64,000 nucleotides of DNA from CAIWHR01 sp963779805 (GCA_963779805.1 CAVZZN010000005.1:124001-188000), one strand, 5' to 3'; positions 41,843 to 52,043 are shown, numbered from the stretch's first letter. Numbers and translations are program-made. Notes: a model not told the origin generated them from the sequence alone.

Positions 41843-42463
41843 TCAGCTCAACGGCTGCAGCACGATGCGCCGGTAGGCCGGGCGTTCGGACAGGCGGTCG
41901 AACCAGCGCTTCAGATTGGGCAGCGGCGGATGCTCGATCGGCACCCCGAACCAGCGCCACACGCCGGTGCCGAGCGCGATGTCCGCAATCGTGAGCGCAT
42001 CGCCCGCAACGTACGGCACGGCGCCAAGGCGCGCATCAAGGATGGCGAACGCGGCAGCGCACTTCTGGCGCGCATCCTCGATCACCGCGGGATCGCGCTT
42101 CTCCGGCGGCGTGCGCACGACGGCCCAGAACAGCGGGCGCATGACCGGCCACAGCGTCGACACGTGCCAGTCGAGCCACTGGTCCGCGATCGCAAACGCC
42201 TGCGGATCGCTCGGGGCGAGCGTGCCGAGGCCGTGCTTGCGCCCGAGATAGCGCAGGATGGCGTTGGACTCCCACAGCACGAAGCCGTCGTCGACGATCG
42301 TCGGCACGAGGCCGTTCGGATTCAACGCCCGGTACTCGGGCGTGTTCACGATCCCGAAGGCCATGCCCGCCTCCTTGCGCTCGTAGGGAATGCGAAGCTC
42401 CTCGCACAGCCACAGCACCTTCTGCACGTTGATCGAATTGGCGCGACCCCAGATCACCAGCAT
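41843..42463 (-). CDS. glutathione S-transferase
   Basis: This is a cytosolic GST of 206 residues. The thioredoxin-like half has RANSINVQKVLWLCEEL near the N-terminus and the glutathione-binding NPNGLVPTIVDDGFVLWESNAIL. The helical half has LTIADIALGTGVWRW. It resembles the beta/theta-type bacterial GSTs. ATG 42463 lies behind GAGGAGG. It belongs to a different subfamily from the GST at 10588. Confidence 0.85.
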   Translation of the reverse strand: MLVIWGRANSINVQKVLWLCEELRIPYERKEAGMAFGIVNTPEYRALNPNGLVPTIVDDGFVLWESNAILRYLGRKHGLGTLAPSDPQAFAIADQWLDWHVSTLWPVMRPLFWAVVRTPPEKRDPAVIEDARQKCAAAFAILDARLGAVPYVAGDALTIADIALGTGVWRWFGVPIEHPPLPNLKRWFDRLSERPAYRRIVLQPLS

Positions 42464-42664
42464 GCGTTCCTCCTCTCGAAACGGCACAGCATACCCGCAG
42501 GCGGTCGTTCGCACAGCCGGACGCGCGCGTTGCGGGCGTGGGCAAGCGGCTCGCCGAGCCCGCCGGCGTGCTGGCGTATTCTTCGGGCCGGATGCGCGGC
42601 GAACGCATCCGCGTGCGGGCGGTCGTACGGCATGCCGCCAGGGCATCGCAAGGAGAGTTGCACG

Positions 42665-42798
42665 ATGAAGACGAGACGACCGGGAGCGGGGCTGGAAGTC
42701 TCCGCGCTGGGACGGGCTGCATGGGCATGTCCGACTTCATTCGCGGCCGCGACGAGGACGAGGCACTCGCCACGATCGACCGCGAGCTCGATCGATGA
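42665..42798 (+). pseudogene. aldo/keto reductase N-terminal remnant
   Basis: The first 45 codons match the beginning of an aldo/keto reductase: MKTRRPGAGLEVSALG, then after a one-base frame change CMGMSDFIRGRDEDEALATI. The family is normally about 330 residues, so nearly 290 are missing. A good ribosome site (AAGGAGAG) remains. The fragment's stop overlaps the ATG of the next gene as ATGA, so translation of the remnant may now drive its neighbour. Confidence 0.7.
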
Positions 42799-43660
42799 CG
42801 GCCCGCACCGGTGTTCGGCCTCTTTGCGCCGCCGGTTTGGCCGGCGTGATCCGGGTCGTTGCGTGCGCGTTCCTCGCGCTCGCACTCGCCGCCGCGGCGA
42901 CGGCGCAAGACCTCACCGCGCCCGCATCATCGCAGCAGGGCGCCGACGCGCCGGCTGCATCGGCTCCGAGAGAAGCGCCGGCGGATGCGACCGCGCCCGA
43001 TCCGCTCGCGATCCTCGCCGAGGCGAAGGTGGCCACCGGCGGCGCAGCGTGGGACGCGCTGCGCTCGCAGCACAGCAAGGTGAGCATCGTGAGCGGCAGC
43101 GACAAGGGCAGCGCCGAACGCTGGGCGTCGCATCACGACCGGGCGCTCGCGCATGCACGTGCGCATCGCCGGCCACTCGGATGCGATCCTCGGCTACGAC
43201 GGTTTCGTCGCGTGGATGTCCGACGCGTCCGGCAAGGTGGGCATGCAGACCGACCCCGAGGTGCTGGAGCTCATCGTGAACGCGGCCTATCGCGATCGCC
43301 TCGCGTTCTGGTATCCGGAGCGCCAGGCAGCGCGCATCGACTACGCGCGCCGCGACAGCGCCAACGGATCGACCTACGACGTCATCCGCATCACGCCCGA
43401 AGGCGGGCGTCCGTACGAGATGTGGATCAACACCGACGTCGCATCTCGTCGAGCGCCTGCGCGAGCGCGAGCAGCAGGACGTGCGCACCGAAACGTACTC
43501 CGACTTCCGCACCGTGCAGGGCGTGAAGCTGCCCTTCACCGTGGTGGCTACCCGCACCGACGCCGGACCGGCGGAGCGCTACACGGTCGAGTCGATCGAG
43601 TACAACGTCCCGCTCGACAAGATCGAGTTCTCGCCCCCCAAGGCAGGCGCCGGGCGCTGA
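42795..43660 (+). CDS. exported protein of unknown function (two frameshifts)
   Basis: An N-terminal signal sequence (ACAFLALALAAAATAQ) precedes a domain with AKVATGGAAWDALRS and GYDGFVAWMSDASG, features seen in the N-terminal part of some bacterial exported proteins related to aspartic-protease-like and lipoprotein-carrier folds. The frame changes near 43145 and 43440. The end (VPLDKIEFSPPKAG) resembles the last strand of LolA-like carriers. Total about 288 residues. No catalytic motif is visible. Confidence 0.6.
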
Positions 43661-43666
43661 CGAAGC

Positions 43667-43687
43667 AACCCGCGGAGCGCGGGGTTT
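43667..43687 (+). terminator. terminator-like hairpin
   Basis: AACCCGCG and CGCGGGGTT form a stem with one bulged G, followed by TT. It starts 7 bp past the stop of the exported protein gene. Confidence 0.45.
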
Positions 43688-43754
43688 CGCTGCGTGCGCG
43701 CGCCGAGCGCTCGTGCGCACGGCGTGCTTGCGCGGCGCTCGCGGTCGGCCGCCC

Positions 43755-43985
43755 TCACGGCCACGCGTGTGGCTCCGCCCGCTCCCATCCGCGCTGGCGC
43801 CGCTCGAGATCGGCGGCGTCGGGAGCCGCAGCGAAGTAGCGTTCCCGCGCGCCGCGCTCGTAATCGTAGAGTCGCTCCCGCGCCACCGCGGCCTGCGCCC
43901 GCCAGCGCCGCCGCATGCCGTCGCGCAGCCTGTGCATCAAGCCGCGCACGCGACCGATGCCCGTGAAAGTCGTTCGCGCGCTCAT
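43755..43985 (-). CDS. small DUF3563-like protein
   Basis: The 76-residue product is rich in Arg and ends RERYFAAAPDAADLERRQRG, matching the DUF3563 pattern (Tyr-Leu-x-x-Ala-x-Asp-x-x-Asp-Leu-Glu-Arg-Arg). Function is unknown; such proteins are common beside regulators in Burkholderiales. It is divergent from the LysR gene. ATG 43985 has no strong ribosome site. Confidence 0.6.
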   Translation of the reverse strand: MSARTTFTGIGRVRGLMHRLRDGMRRRWRAQAAVARERLYDYERGARERYFAAAPDAADLERRQRGWERAEPHAWP

Positions 43986-44152
43986 GTTGCCGGGCCCGTG
44001 CACGCGCGGCGGGCAAGCACCGGCAGCGCGCGGCGAGGCGAAGGCAAAGGTGATAATCTGATTGTCATGGCCGTGCTCCCCGCCGTGGTCGTCGTGGATG
44101 CGAACTGTAGGTGCCGACGGGCACGGGGACAATGGATTTGTTTTCGGGCAAT

Positions 44153-44171
44153 ATGTGAGTGAAATTCACAT
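44153..44171. promoter_or_regulatory. inverted repeat upstream of the LysR gene
   Basis: ATGTGA-N7-TCACAT is a perfect 6-bp inverted repeat ending 15 bp before the regulator start. It could be the autoregulatory site of this LysR protein; a CRP-like site is the alternative, although CRP uses a 6-bp spacer. Confidence 0.45.
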
Positions 44172-44186
44172 GACAGGAGGCTCGGC

Positions 44187-45129
44187 ATGGCGGTCCGGCT
44201 GCCCCCGATGCAGGCCCTGCGCGCGTTCGAGGCGGCGGCGCGCACGGGCAGTCTCACGCGCGCTGCGGCCATGCTCAATCTCACGCACGGCGCGATCAGT
44301 CATCAGATCAAGGCGCTCGAGGCGGACCTCGGGGTGACGCTGTTCGAGCGCGCGGGACGCGGCATCCGTCTCACCGACGAGGGCGAGCGCTTCGCGGCGC
44401 GTGTGCGCGCCGCATTCGCCGAGCTCGCCACCGGGGTGCAGGAGCTCGCTGCGCGCACCAATCCGCGCCTGCTGCGCGTGAGCGTGATCCCGTCGTTCGC
44501 GGCGCGCTGGCTGCTGCCGCGCATCGGCCGGTTCGTCGCCGCGAATCCGGACATCGACCTCGACGTGCGCGCGAACATGGCGAATGTCGACTTCCGCCGC
44601 GACGACGACGATGTGGCGATCCGCTACGGCCTCGGCAGCTGGCCCGACGTCACGAGCGAGCACCTCCTCGACGACGCGTTCGTGCCCGTGTGCAGCCCGC
44701 GGATCGCGGGCGGCGTGCCGCGTCGACCCGTCGGATCTCGCGCGCTACACGTTGCTCAGGAGCGACGACGAGCCGTGGTTGCCCTGGTTCCGGGCGGCGA
44801 AGCTCCCGCTCCCCGAGCCGGCGCGGGGACCCATCTTCAACGACTCGTCGCACCTGCTGCAGGCCGCGGTGGAAGGGCAGGGCATCGCGCTCGCGCGCAC
44901 GTCGCTGCTCGGCAGCGACGTGCGCAATGGTCTGCTCGTGCGCCTGTTCGACGTGGTCGCGCCGGCGCCGCGCAGCTTCTGGCTCGTGTATCCCGCACGC
45001 ACGGCCGACTCGCCCAAGCTCGCGGCTTTCCGCACCTGGCTGCACGAAGAGATCGCGAGCGGATGCGCGTGCCGGTCCCGCACCGCGGCCGCGCGCGCGC
45101 AAGGCCTCGGCGCCGCCGCGCGCCCTTGA
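44187..45129 (+). CDS. LysR-family transcriptional regulator, GcvA-like (one frameshift)
   Basis: The N-terminal winged helix is typical (LRAFEAAARTGSLTRAAAMLNLTHGAISHQIKALE). The effector domain has SVIPSFAARWLLPRIGRF, and the GcvA-type DDDVAIRYG. The frame changes near 44720. The end LRTWLHEE-like (FRTWLHEEI) is family-typical. ATG 44187 lies behind ACAGGAGG. Targets are unknown; the divergent DUF3563-like gene is the nearest candidate. A family A repeat begins 5 bp after the stop. Confidence 0.83.
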
Positions 45130-45133
45130 AGCC

Positions 45134-45215
45134 ACGTTACTCGGAGCAAGGCGCCGCTCGAAACCTCCGGTGCCGCTGCGCCGCCGGTGCCCGGCGTCTC
45201 ACTCTGAGCAATGGG
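45134..45215. repeat. family A repeat, diverged and split
   Basis: GTTACTC-G-GAGCAA (from 45136) and CTCACTC-T-GAGCAATGG (to 45214) match the family A unit with one or two changes but lie about 60 bp apart. They fill the space between the LysR stop and the tricorn gene. Confidence 0.5.
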
Positions 45216-45298
45216 CCGCCGAGCTGCGGCAAAGTGGCCGTGGCCGGCGTGTTTCTCTTTACAATGCGGTTCCTCCACGAACCCCGAAGAGAGCCACG

Positions 45299-48200
45299 AT
45301 GGACCAGGGCTACCTGCGCTATCCGACGCTGCATCGCGACACCATCGCGTTCGTGAGCGATGACGATCTGTGGCTGGTGCCGGCGAGCGGAGGCGTGGCG
45401 CGCCGGCTGACGGCGGGACTTTCGGAGCCGTCGAATCCCGCGTTCTCGAACGACGGCCGCTGGATCGCCTTCGTCGGCCGCGACGAGCAGCATCCCGAGG
45501 TGTACCTGATGCCCTCGGAAGGCGGACTCGCGCGGCGCATGACGTGGCTCGGGCCGGACGTCATCGTGCGCGGCTGGACGCCCGAGGGCCGCATCCTGTT
45601 CGTGTCGACCTACGGCCAGCCGTTCTTTCGCAATTACCGCGCGTACACCCTCGATCCCGCAGGCGGGTTGCCGCAGCTGCTGCCGCTGGGACAGGTCAAT
45701 CATCTTGCGTTCGGTCCCGGCGATGCGAAGGTGATCGGCCGCAACACGGCGGATCCCGCGCGCTGGAAGCGTTATCGCGGCGGCACCGCCGGACACCTCT
45801 GGATCGATGCCGCCGGCACGGGAGAGTACCGGCGGCTCTCGGAGCTCGTCGGCAATCTCACGAGCCCCATGTGGATCGGCGAGCGCATCTTCTATCTCTC
45901 CGACGCGGAAGGCGTGGGCAACCTGTACTCGTGCACGCCGGACGGGCGCGACGTCCGCCGTCACACCGACCACGCCGACTACTACGCCCGTCACGCCAGC
46001 ACCGACGGCACGCGCATCGTGTATCAATGCGGCGCCGACCTCTGGCTGTTCGATCCGTCGCGCGATGCCACGGCGCGCATCGACGTCCGGTTGCCGAGCC
46101 ATCGCACGCAGGTCGCGCGCAGGTTCGTTTCCGCCGCCGAGAATCTCGGCAACTTCGCCGTGCACCCGGCCGGGCACAGCATCGCGCTGGACGCGCGGGG
46201 CAAGCTGTTCACGTTTGCGCTGTGGGAAGGCGCGGTCCGCCAGCTCGGCGAGAGCCACGGTGCGCGCTATCGCCATGCGCAGTGGCTGCACGACGGCGAA
46301 ACGCTCGTCGCCGTGAGCGACGCCTCCGGCGAGGAGCGGATCGAGGTGTTCGCGAAGGGCGGCGCGCGCACGCTGCCCTGGGATGTCGGGCGTGTGATCG
46401 CCATGCAGGCCTCGCCGCGCGGGCGTCGCGTGGCCATCGCCAATCATCGCAACGAAGTCCTGGTGGGCGACCTCGACGCCGGGACGCTCGCGGTCGCGGA
46501 TCGCAGCGACCACGGTCGCAGCGAGAGCATCGCATGGTCGCCCGATGGCGCGTGGCTCGCCTATCCGTTCACGACGAGCGTGCACCATACGGCCATCAAG
46601 CTCTACGACGTTGCGCGCGCGACGGCCACGCTCGTCACCGAGCCCGAGTTCCGCGATTACGCGCCGGCGTTCGATCCGGAAGGTCGGTACCTCTACTTCC
46701 TGTCGATCCGCACGTTCGATCCGGTGTACGACGCAGTGCAGTTCGAGCTGAGCTTTCCGCGTGCAGCGCGGCCGTACCTGATCGCGTTGCAGGCCGGCGG
46801 ACGACCGCCGTTCGAGCCGGCGCCCAAGGGCCTCGGCTCCGACGATGCGGCGGCGAAGGCGCCGCCCGACGCAACGGGCGCCGCAATGCGCGTCGACCTC
46901 GACGGCATCGTTCGACGCGTGGCCGCATTTCCGGTGCCCGAGGGTCGCTTCGGCCAGATCGCGGGCGCTGCGGGGAACAAGGTGCTGTGGACGGTGCTGC
47001 CGATCGTGGGTGCGCATGGCCGCGGTGGCCACAAGGCGACGCAGGGGCGCCTGGAGGCGTTCGACTTCGCGAGCCTGCGTGCGGAAACGCTGATGGACAA
47101 GGTCGACGACTTCACGGTCGCGGCCGATCGAGCCACGGTGATCGTGCGCCAGGACAAGCGCCTGCGGGCCATCGCGGCCACGCGCAGCGCCGACGCGGAC
47201 CGCGATCCGGCGGCCGCGTCCGATGCGCCCTCGCGCAAGAGCGGCTGGATCGATCTCGAGCGCGTGCGCGTGTCGGTCGATCCGCGGCGCGAGTGGCAGC
47301 AGATGCTGCGCGAAATCTGGCGCCTGCAGCGCGACCAGTTCTGGGTCGCCGACATGTCGGGCGTGGATTGGGAGGCGGTGTATCGCCGGTACGAGCCGCT
47401 GCTCGCGCGGGTCGCGACGCGCGCGGAGCTTTCCGATCTCATCTGGGAGATGCAGGGCGAGCTCGGCACCTCGCACGCGTACGAATCGGGCGGCGATTAC
47501 CGCAAGCCGCCGCAGATCGCGCTCGGCTATCTCGGGGCGCAGATGCGGCCGCTCCCGGATGGCAGCTACGAGATCGCGCAGGTCGTGCGCGGCGATGCCT
47601 GGGATCCGGGTGCCGATTCGCCCCTCAATGCCGTCGGCGTGGAGGTCGTGCCGGGGGAGCGCATCGTGGCGGTGAACGGCCAGCCCGTCTCCCGCGAGCG
47701 CCCCCCCGAGGCGCTACTGGTGCACCAGGCCGGCACGAAGGTCGAGCTCACGCTGCGCAAAGGCGAGGGCGAGAGCGGCACGACGCGCAACGTGCTCGTG
47801 ACCACGCTCGCCGACGAAGTGCCCGCGCGCTACCGTGAATGGGTCGAGCGCAAGCGGGCATGGGTGCACGCGCAATCGAACGGGCGCGTGGGCTACTTCC
47901 ATCTGCCCGACATGATGTCCGCGGGCTTTGCGGAGTTCCACCGTTACTTCGGCAGCGAATGCGAGCGCGACGCGCTGATCGTCGACGTGCGTTACAACCG
48001 CGGCGGCCACGTCTCGCAGCTGCTGCTGGAGAAGGTCCGGCGCATGCGCATCGGCTACGACATCCAGCGCTGGGGCCGGCCGCAGTCGTACCCCGACCAG
48101 GCCGTGGCGGGACCGGTGGTGGCGCTGACCAACGAGCATGCGGGTTCCGACGGCGACATCTTCTCGCACAGCTTCAAGCTGTTCGGCATCGGCCCGCTGG

Positions 48201-48514
48201 TGGGTACCCGCACGTGGGGCGGCGTGATCGGGATCTATCCGCGCCACAAGCTCGTGGACGGCAGCGAAACGACCCAGCCCGAGTTCTCGTTCTGGTTCAC
48301 CGACGTCGGCTGGGGCGTGGAGAACCACGGCACCGATCCCGACATCGAGGTCGACAACGCGCCGCAGGACGCAGCGGCGGATCGCGATCGCCAGCTCGAG
48401 GTGGCGCTCGCGACCGCGCTCGACCTGATCGCGAAGAACCCGCCGGCGAAGCCCGACTTCGGGGGCAAGCCGAAGCTCGCTTGCGCGCCGCTGCCGGCGC
48501 GCAAGTCGCGGTGA
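45299..48514 (+). CDS. tricorn protease homologue (S41 family)
   Basis: The 1,071-residue protein has beta-propeller domains over roughly residues 1-650 with repeats such as AFSNDGRWIAFVG and AWSPDGAWLAYPF. A PDZ domain follows near 740-830, then the S41 core. Catalytic residues align with archaeal tricorn: H726 in GTSHAY, S950 and D951 in EHAGSDGD, and E1008 in GVENHGTDPD; the 58-residue Ser-Glu spacing is the same. Tricorn degrades peptides released by larger proteases. It has no frameshift across 3.2 kb. A TACAAT hexamer lies 30-40 bp before the start. Confidence 0.92.
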   Translation: MDQGYLRYPTLHRDTIAFVSDDDLWLVPASGGVARRLTAGLSEPSNPAFSNDGRWIAFVGRDEQHPEVYLMPSEGGLARRMTWLGPDVIVRGWTPEGRILFVSTYGQPFFRNYRAYTLDPAGGLPQLLPLGQVNHLAFGPGDAKVIGRNTADPARWKRYRGGTAGHLWIDAAGTGEYRRLSELVGNLTSPMWIGERIFYLSDAEGVGNLYSCTPDGRDVRRHTDHADYYARHASTDGTRIVYQCGADLWLFDPSRDATARIDVRLPSHRTQVARRFVSAAENLGNFAVHPAGHSIALDARGKLFTFALWEGAVRQLGESHGARYRHAQWLHDGETLVAVSDASGEERIEVFAKGGARTLPWDVGRVIAMQASPRGRRVAIANHRNEVLVGDLDAGTLAVADRSDHGRSESIAWSPDGAWLAYPFTTSVHHTAIKLYDVARATATLVTEPEFRDYAPAFDPEGRYLYFLSIRTFDPVYDAVQFELSFPRAARPYLIALQAGGRPPFEPAPKGLGSDDAAAKAPPDATGAAMRVDLDGIVRRVAAFPVPEGRFGQIAGAAGNKVLWTVLPIVGAHGRGGHKATQGRLEAFDFASLRAETLMDKVDDFTVAADRATVIVRQDKRLRAIAATRSADADRDPAAASDAPSRKSGWIDLERVRVSVDPRREWQQMLREIWRLQRDQFWVADMSGVDWEAVYRRYEPLLARVATRAELSDLIWEMQGELGTSHAYESGGDYRKPPQIALGYLGAQMRPLPDGSYEIAQVVRGDAWDPGADSPLNAVGVEVVPGERIVAVNGQPVSRERPPEALLVHQAGTKVELTLRKGEGESGTTRNVLVTTLADEVPARYREWVERKRAWVHAQSNGRVGYFHLPDMMSAGFAEFHRYFGSECERDALIVDVRYNRGGHVSQLLLEKVRRMRIGYDIQRWGRPQSYPDQAVAGPVVALTNEHAGSDGDIFSHSFKLFGIGPLVGTRTWGGVIGIYPRHKLVDGSETTQPEFSFWFTDVGWGVENHGTDPDIEVDNAPQDAAADRDRQLEVALATALDLIAKNPPAKPDFGGKPKLACAPLPARKSR

Positions 48515-48516
48515 CG

Positions 48517-48532
48517 GTTGACCCAGGGGTTC
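48517..48532. repeat. family B half repeat
   Basis: One unit, TTGACCCAGGGGTTC, starts 3 bp after the tricorn stop. It lacks the second copy and carries one extra G. Confidence 0.45.
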
Positions 48533-48776
48533 GGTGCGATCGACGTGCGCGGCAACCCGCGTTGACGTAGCATACGGGCTCTTCGCGCCGACGGCATCGT
48601 CGGCCTTCGCAATCACTCCCGTCGACGCCAGCCCGCTCGTGTCACACGTTTCCGCCGTCTCTGCGCGCGCGTTGGCTGCCGCGCTTGCGCCGCGTGACGT
48701 TTTCGCCATCGCGCCGCCCGGGATTCGCATTCCGCTGCGCGGGCACGAGGGGGACGGCGACCACCACCTGCACGAG

Positions 48777-50323
48777 ATGTCGGTCGATGCGCTCGGCGCG
48801 GTGCGCGAGCTCATCTGGAAGATCGACAACGTCGAGCTCACGACCGTGGGCATCGACATCGGCAGCTCGACCTCGCATCTCATGTTCTCGCGCGTGCACC
48901 TGCAGCGCAAGACGCAGCAGCTGTCGAGCCAGTTCGTCGTGGTGGACCGCACGGTGCTGTGGCGCTCGCCGATCCTGCTGACGCCATTCCTGCCGGACAA
49001 CACGATCGATGCAGTACGGCTCGGCGAGTTCATCGGCGAGTCGTATCGCAGTGCGGGCCTCGCGCGCGACGAGGTCGACACCGGTGCGGTGATCCTGACC
49101 GGGGAGGCGATCAAGCGCACCAACGCCGAGGCGATCGCGGAACTGTTCGCGGCCGATGCCGGCAAGTTCGTGTGCGCCTCCGCCGGCCACCATCTCGAAT
49201 GCGTGCTCGCCGCCAACGGCTCGGGCGCCGTCGCGATGTCCCGGCAGCAGGGCAGCACGGTGCTCAACGTGGACATCGGGGGCGGCACGACGAAGCTCGC
49301 GCTCGTCTCCAATGGCGAGATCCTCGGGACCTGCGCGCTCGCCGTCGGCGGGCGCCTGATCGCCTTCGATGCGCACGGCCGCCTCGCGCGCATCGACGAG
49401 TCCGCGCAGCATACGGCGCGGCTGCACGACATTGCGCTGGAAGTAGGTGCGCAGGTGACGCCGGCGGATGTCGAGCGCATCGTCGGCTCGCTGGCGGATG
49501 CCGTCATCGCGCTCATCCGGCAGGAGCGCCCGACGGGACTCGCGCGCGAGCTGTTGCTCATTCCCGCCAACATCGACGCGGCCGTGCCCGACGCGATCAC
49601 GTTCTCCGGCGGCGTGTCGGAGTACATCTACGGCACGCGAGCAGACGACGTACGGCGACATCGCGGCCATGCTCGCGGCACGCATGGTGGAAGCCTTCCG
49701 CACCGGCAGGATCGTCACGCCGCTGCGCGAGCCCGCGCCAGGGCATCCGCGCGACCGTGATCGGCGCGTCGCAGTTCTCCGTGCAGGTGAGCGGCAAGAC
49801 GATCCACGTGTCCGAGCGCGTGGCGCTGCCGGTGCACAACGTGCCCGCCATCGCGCCCGCGATCGATCTCGCGCAGGACATCGACGCCGCTGCGGTCGCC
49901 CATGCGATCGCCGCTGCGCTCGAACGCGCCGATCTCGCGCCCGATCGTGCGGTTGCCGTCGCGCTCTCGTGGCACGGCGATCCGCATTACAGCCGGCTGC
50001 GTGCGCTCGCGGAGGGCATCGCCCTTGCGTTTGCCGGTCCCGCCACCGCCGCGCCGCTCGTGCTGATGATCGACGGCGACGTGGGGCGCACGCTGGGCTA
50101 CATCCTCGAGCGCGAGCTCGCCATTGCGCGCGACGTGGTGTCGATCGACGGCATCCGCCTGCGCGAGCTCGATTACGTCGACCTGGGCGCGATGATCGAG
50201 CCCGCGCACGTCGTGCCGGTGGTCATCAAGTCGCTGTTGTTCGCGGCAGGGCAGCAGTACCTGCGCCGCCGCGAAACCTCCCGCAAGACGAGCGCAACGA
50301 AAGGATCACACGATGGCCACTGA
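48777..50323 (+). CDS. EutA-like ethanolamine ammonia-lyase reactivating factor (two frameshifts)
   Basis: This is an actin-like ATPase fold of the EutA family. It has the phosphate loop VGIDIGSSTSHLMF, VLNVDIGGGTTKLAL, and the conserved GEAIKRTNAEAIA and SGGVSEYIYG. EutA restores inactive adenosylcobalamin-dependent ethanolamine ammonia-lyase. The frame changes near 49640 and 49745. The start is uncertain: the frame is open upstream to GTG 48534, and a His/Gly/Asp-rich stretch before ATG 48777 resembles the variable head of relatives. No eutB or eutC is present, so the partner is elsewhere or different. It overlaps the bicupin start by 11 bp. Confidence 0.78.
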
Positions 50324-51401
50324 AGCCGCAGCGCGGGTCGGCATCGACTCGTATCTCGACTGGGTGAAGAAGGAAGGCATTCCGGTTACCGAGGACTTCG
50401 GCGTCGATCTCCTCGCGGTGGAGACACGGCCGTGGGCGCGCTTCGACGCGAAGGGCGGGGCGGTGCATCTGAAGGGCCGCGGCGACTTCATCGGCATGTT
50501 CGTGCTCGACGTCGCGCCGGGTGGTGCGACCTCGCCGCAGCGCCACCTGTACGAGGAGGTCGTGTACGTGCTCTCGGGGCGCGGCAGCACCACGATCGAA
50601 GTGGCGGACGGGCGCAAGCACACGTTCGAGTGGGGCCCGAAGAGCCTCTTCGCGATCCCGCTCAACACGAAGTATCGCCACTTCAACGGCAGCGGCTCGG
50701 AAGCTGCGCGCATCGTGTCGACCGTGAGCCTCCCGGCGGTGCTCAACATGTTCCACAACGAGGCGTTCGTCTTCGACAACCCGTGGGACTTCGACGAGCG
50801 CGTCGGCGGCTCGAAGTATTTCAGCGGCGAGGGCGACTTCCTGCCGGTACGCCCGGGCCAGCACATGTGGGAGACGAACTTCGTGCCGGATCTTTCCGCG
50901 ATCGAGCTGAAGACGTGGGGCGAGCGCGGCGCGGGAGGAACGAACATCATGTTCATCCTCGCCGACGGCACGATGCACGCGCACATCTCGGAGATGCCGG
51001 TGGGCACGTACAAGAAGGGTCATCGCCACGCGGCCGACTTCCACGTCATGTGCGTGACGGGGCAGGGCTACTCGCTGCTGTGGTACCCGGGCGATGCCGA
51101 CTTCCGGCGCGTGGACTGGAAGCACGGCGTGGTTTTCGCGCCGCCGGACCAGATGTTCCACCAGCACTTCAACACGAGCCCTGCGCCGGCGCGCTATCTC
51201 GCGACGGCTTACGGCAGCCTGCGCCACCCCTTCACCGAGAGCAAGCGGCGCTCGCTCACGGGCGCGGTGTCGACCGACATCAAGAAGGGCGGCGACCAGA
51301 TCGAGTACGAGGACCAGTCGCCGCGCATCCACGAGCTCTATCTCGCGGAGACGGCGAAGACGGGCGTGACGGTGCGGATGGAGCAGTTCGTCAAGCCCTG
51401 A
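50313..51401 (+). CDS. bicupin protein of unknown function
   Basis: The 362-residue protein has two cupin folds. The first has SPQRHLYEEVVYVLSGRGSTTIE; the second has MPVGTYKKGHRHAADFHVMCV, with His-x-His and a later GQGYSLLWYPG. The metal ligands are intact in the second cupin. It starts inside the EutA-like gene and is probably translationally coupled to it, so the two may belong to one pathway. The reaction is unknown. Confidence 0.78.
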   Translation: MATEAAARVGIDSYLDWVKKEGIPVTEDFGVDLLAVETRPWARFDAKGGAVHLKGRGDFIGMFVLDVAPGGATSPQRHLYEEVVYVLSGRGSTTIEVADGRKHTFEWGPKSLFAIPLNTKYRHFNGSGSEAARIVSTVSLPAVLNMFHNEAFVFDNPWDFDERVGGSKYFSGEGDFLPVRPGQHMWETNFVPDLSAIELKTWGERGAGGTNIMFILADGTMHAHISEMPVGTYKKGHRHAADFHVMCVTGQGYSLLWYPGDADFRRVDWKHGVVFAPPDQMFHQHFNTSPAPARYLATAYGSLRHPFTESKRRSLTGAVSTDIKKGGDQIEYEDQSPRIHELYLAETAKTGVTVRMEQFVKP

Positions 51402-51408
51402 CCCCGAA

Positions 51409-51444
51409 CCCGTTACTCAGAGTAAATACTGCCAGAGTAACGGG
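51409..51444. repeat. family A palindromic repeat, left flank of the RAYT
   Basis: A 36-bp inverted repeat begins CCCGTTACTCAGAGTAAA and ends CAGAGTAACGGG. It lies 8 bp past the bicupin stop and supplies the last codons and stop of the RAYT remnant frames. Confidence 0.85.
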
Positions 51445-52043
51445 TGCCGGTAAGCAGGCCGCGCTGGTCGGTTGCATGCGGATGGCTGAAGGGTGTCCTC
51501 GCTGAGCGGCTGTTCGAAGAGCGACCGGTATGCCCTTCTTCGCCCGTCTGGCGTGCCTGCCAGCGCGTCGTAGTGGCGTGCTCGCGCACGACCGCGTCTC
51601 GATTCACCCAAAGCGTTCGCACGAAAGCTGGACCAGCATGGTCCTCGGGACGGGCCGCGATGCCCGCCCGGACTGGATTCAGCTCGATGTAACGCATGCA
51701 CGTGAGAAGGTACTCGTCCGAGTCGATGACGGCAGAGCGGTACCGCCCTTCCCACAGGCTGCCACTTGCACCGGTGCGGGCATTGAATCGGCGCACGTAA
51801 CGCCTCCCGACGACCTGTACGAGCGCGGCACCGTGTCCTCGTGGGTGCTCGTGACGAGGAGTGCACATGATTGGTCATGAGCACGTAGGCGTGGATCGCG
51901 GCATCGAGCTTTCCGGCGGCTTGGGTTAGGCACTCGAGGTAGAATGCGTAGTCGTCCGCGCAGGCAAACACCGGCTGCCGATTATGGCCGCGTTGCGTAA
52001 CGTGCAGGACGGCGCCGGAGTGGAGAAGTCGTTGCCGCAGCAT
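51417..52043 (-). pseudogene. REP-associated tyrosine transposase (RAYT), decayed
   Basis: The N-terminus GAVLHVTQRGHNRQPVF and the HUH motif in TNHVH (HVH at 51861-51869) identify a Y1/HUH transposase of the REP-associated group. A second frame carries VGRRYVRRFNARTG, SLWEGRYRS and YIELNPVRAG. The first frame resumes with SSFRANALGES and RRRAYRSLFEQPLS. At least three frame changes separate these blocks; the first is a missing base rather than an extra one. The usual C-terminal end is absent, and both open frames stop inside the left palindrome. RAYTs copy or move REP palindromes using a tyrosine nucleophile. Confidence 0.8.

Noticed and set aside
43153..43660. A separate gene starting at 43153
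   Set aside because: It is the continuation of the exported protein that starts at 42795 after a one-base frame change; the first part alone would be truncated.
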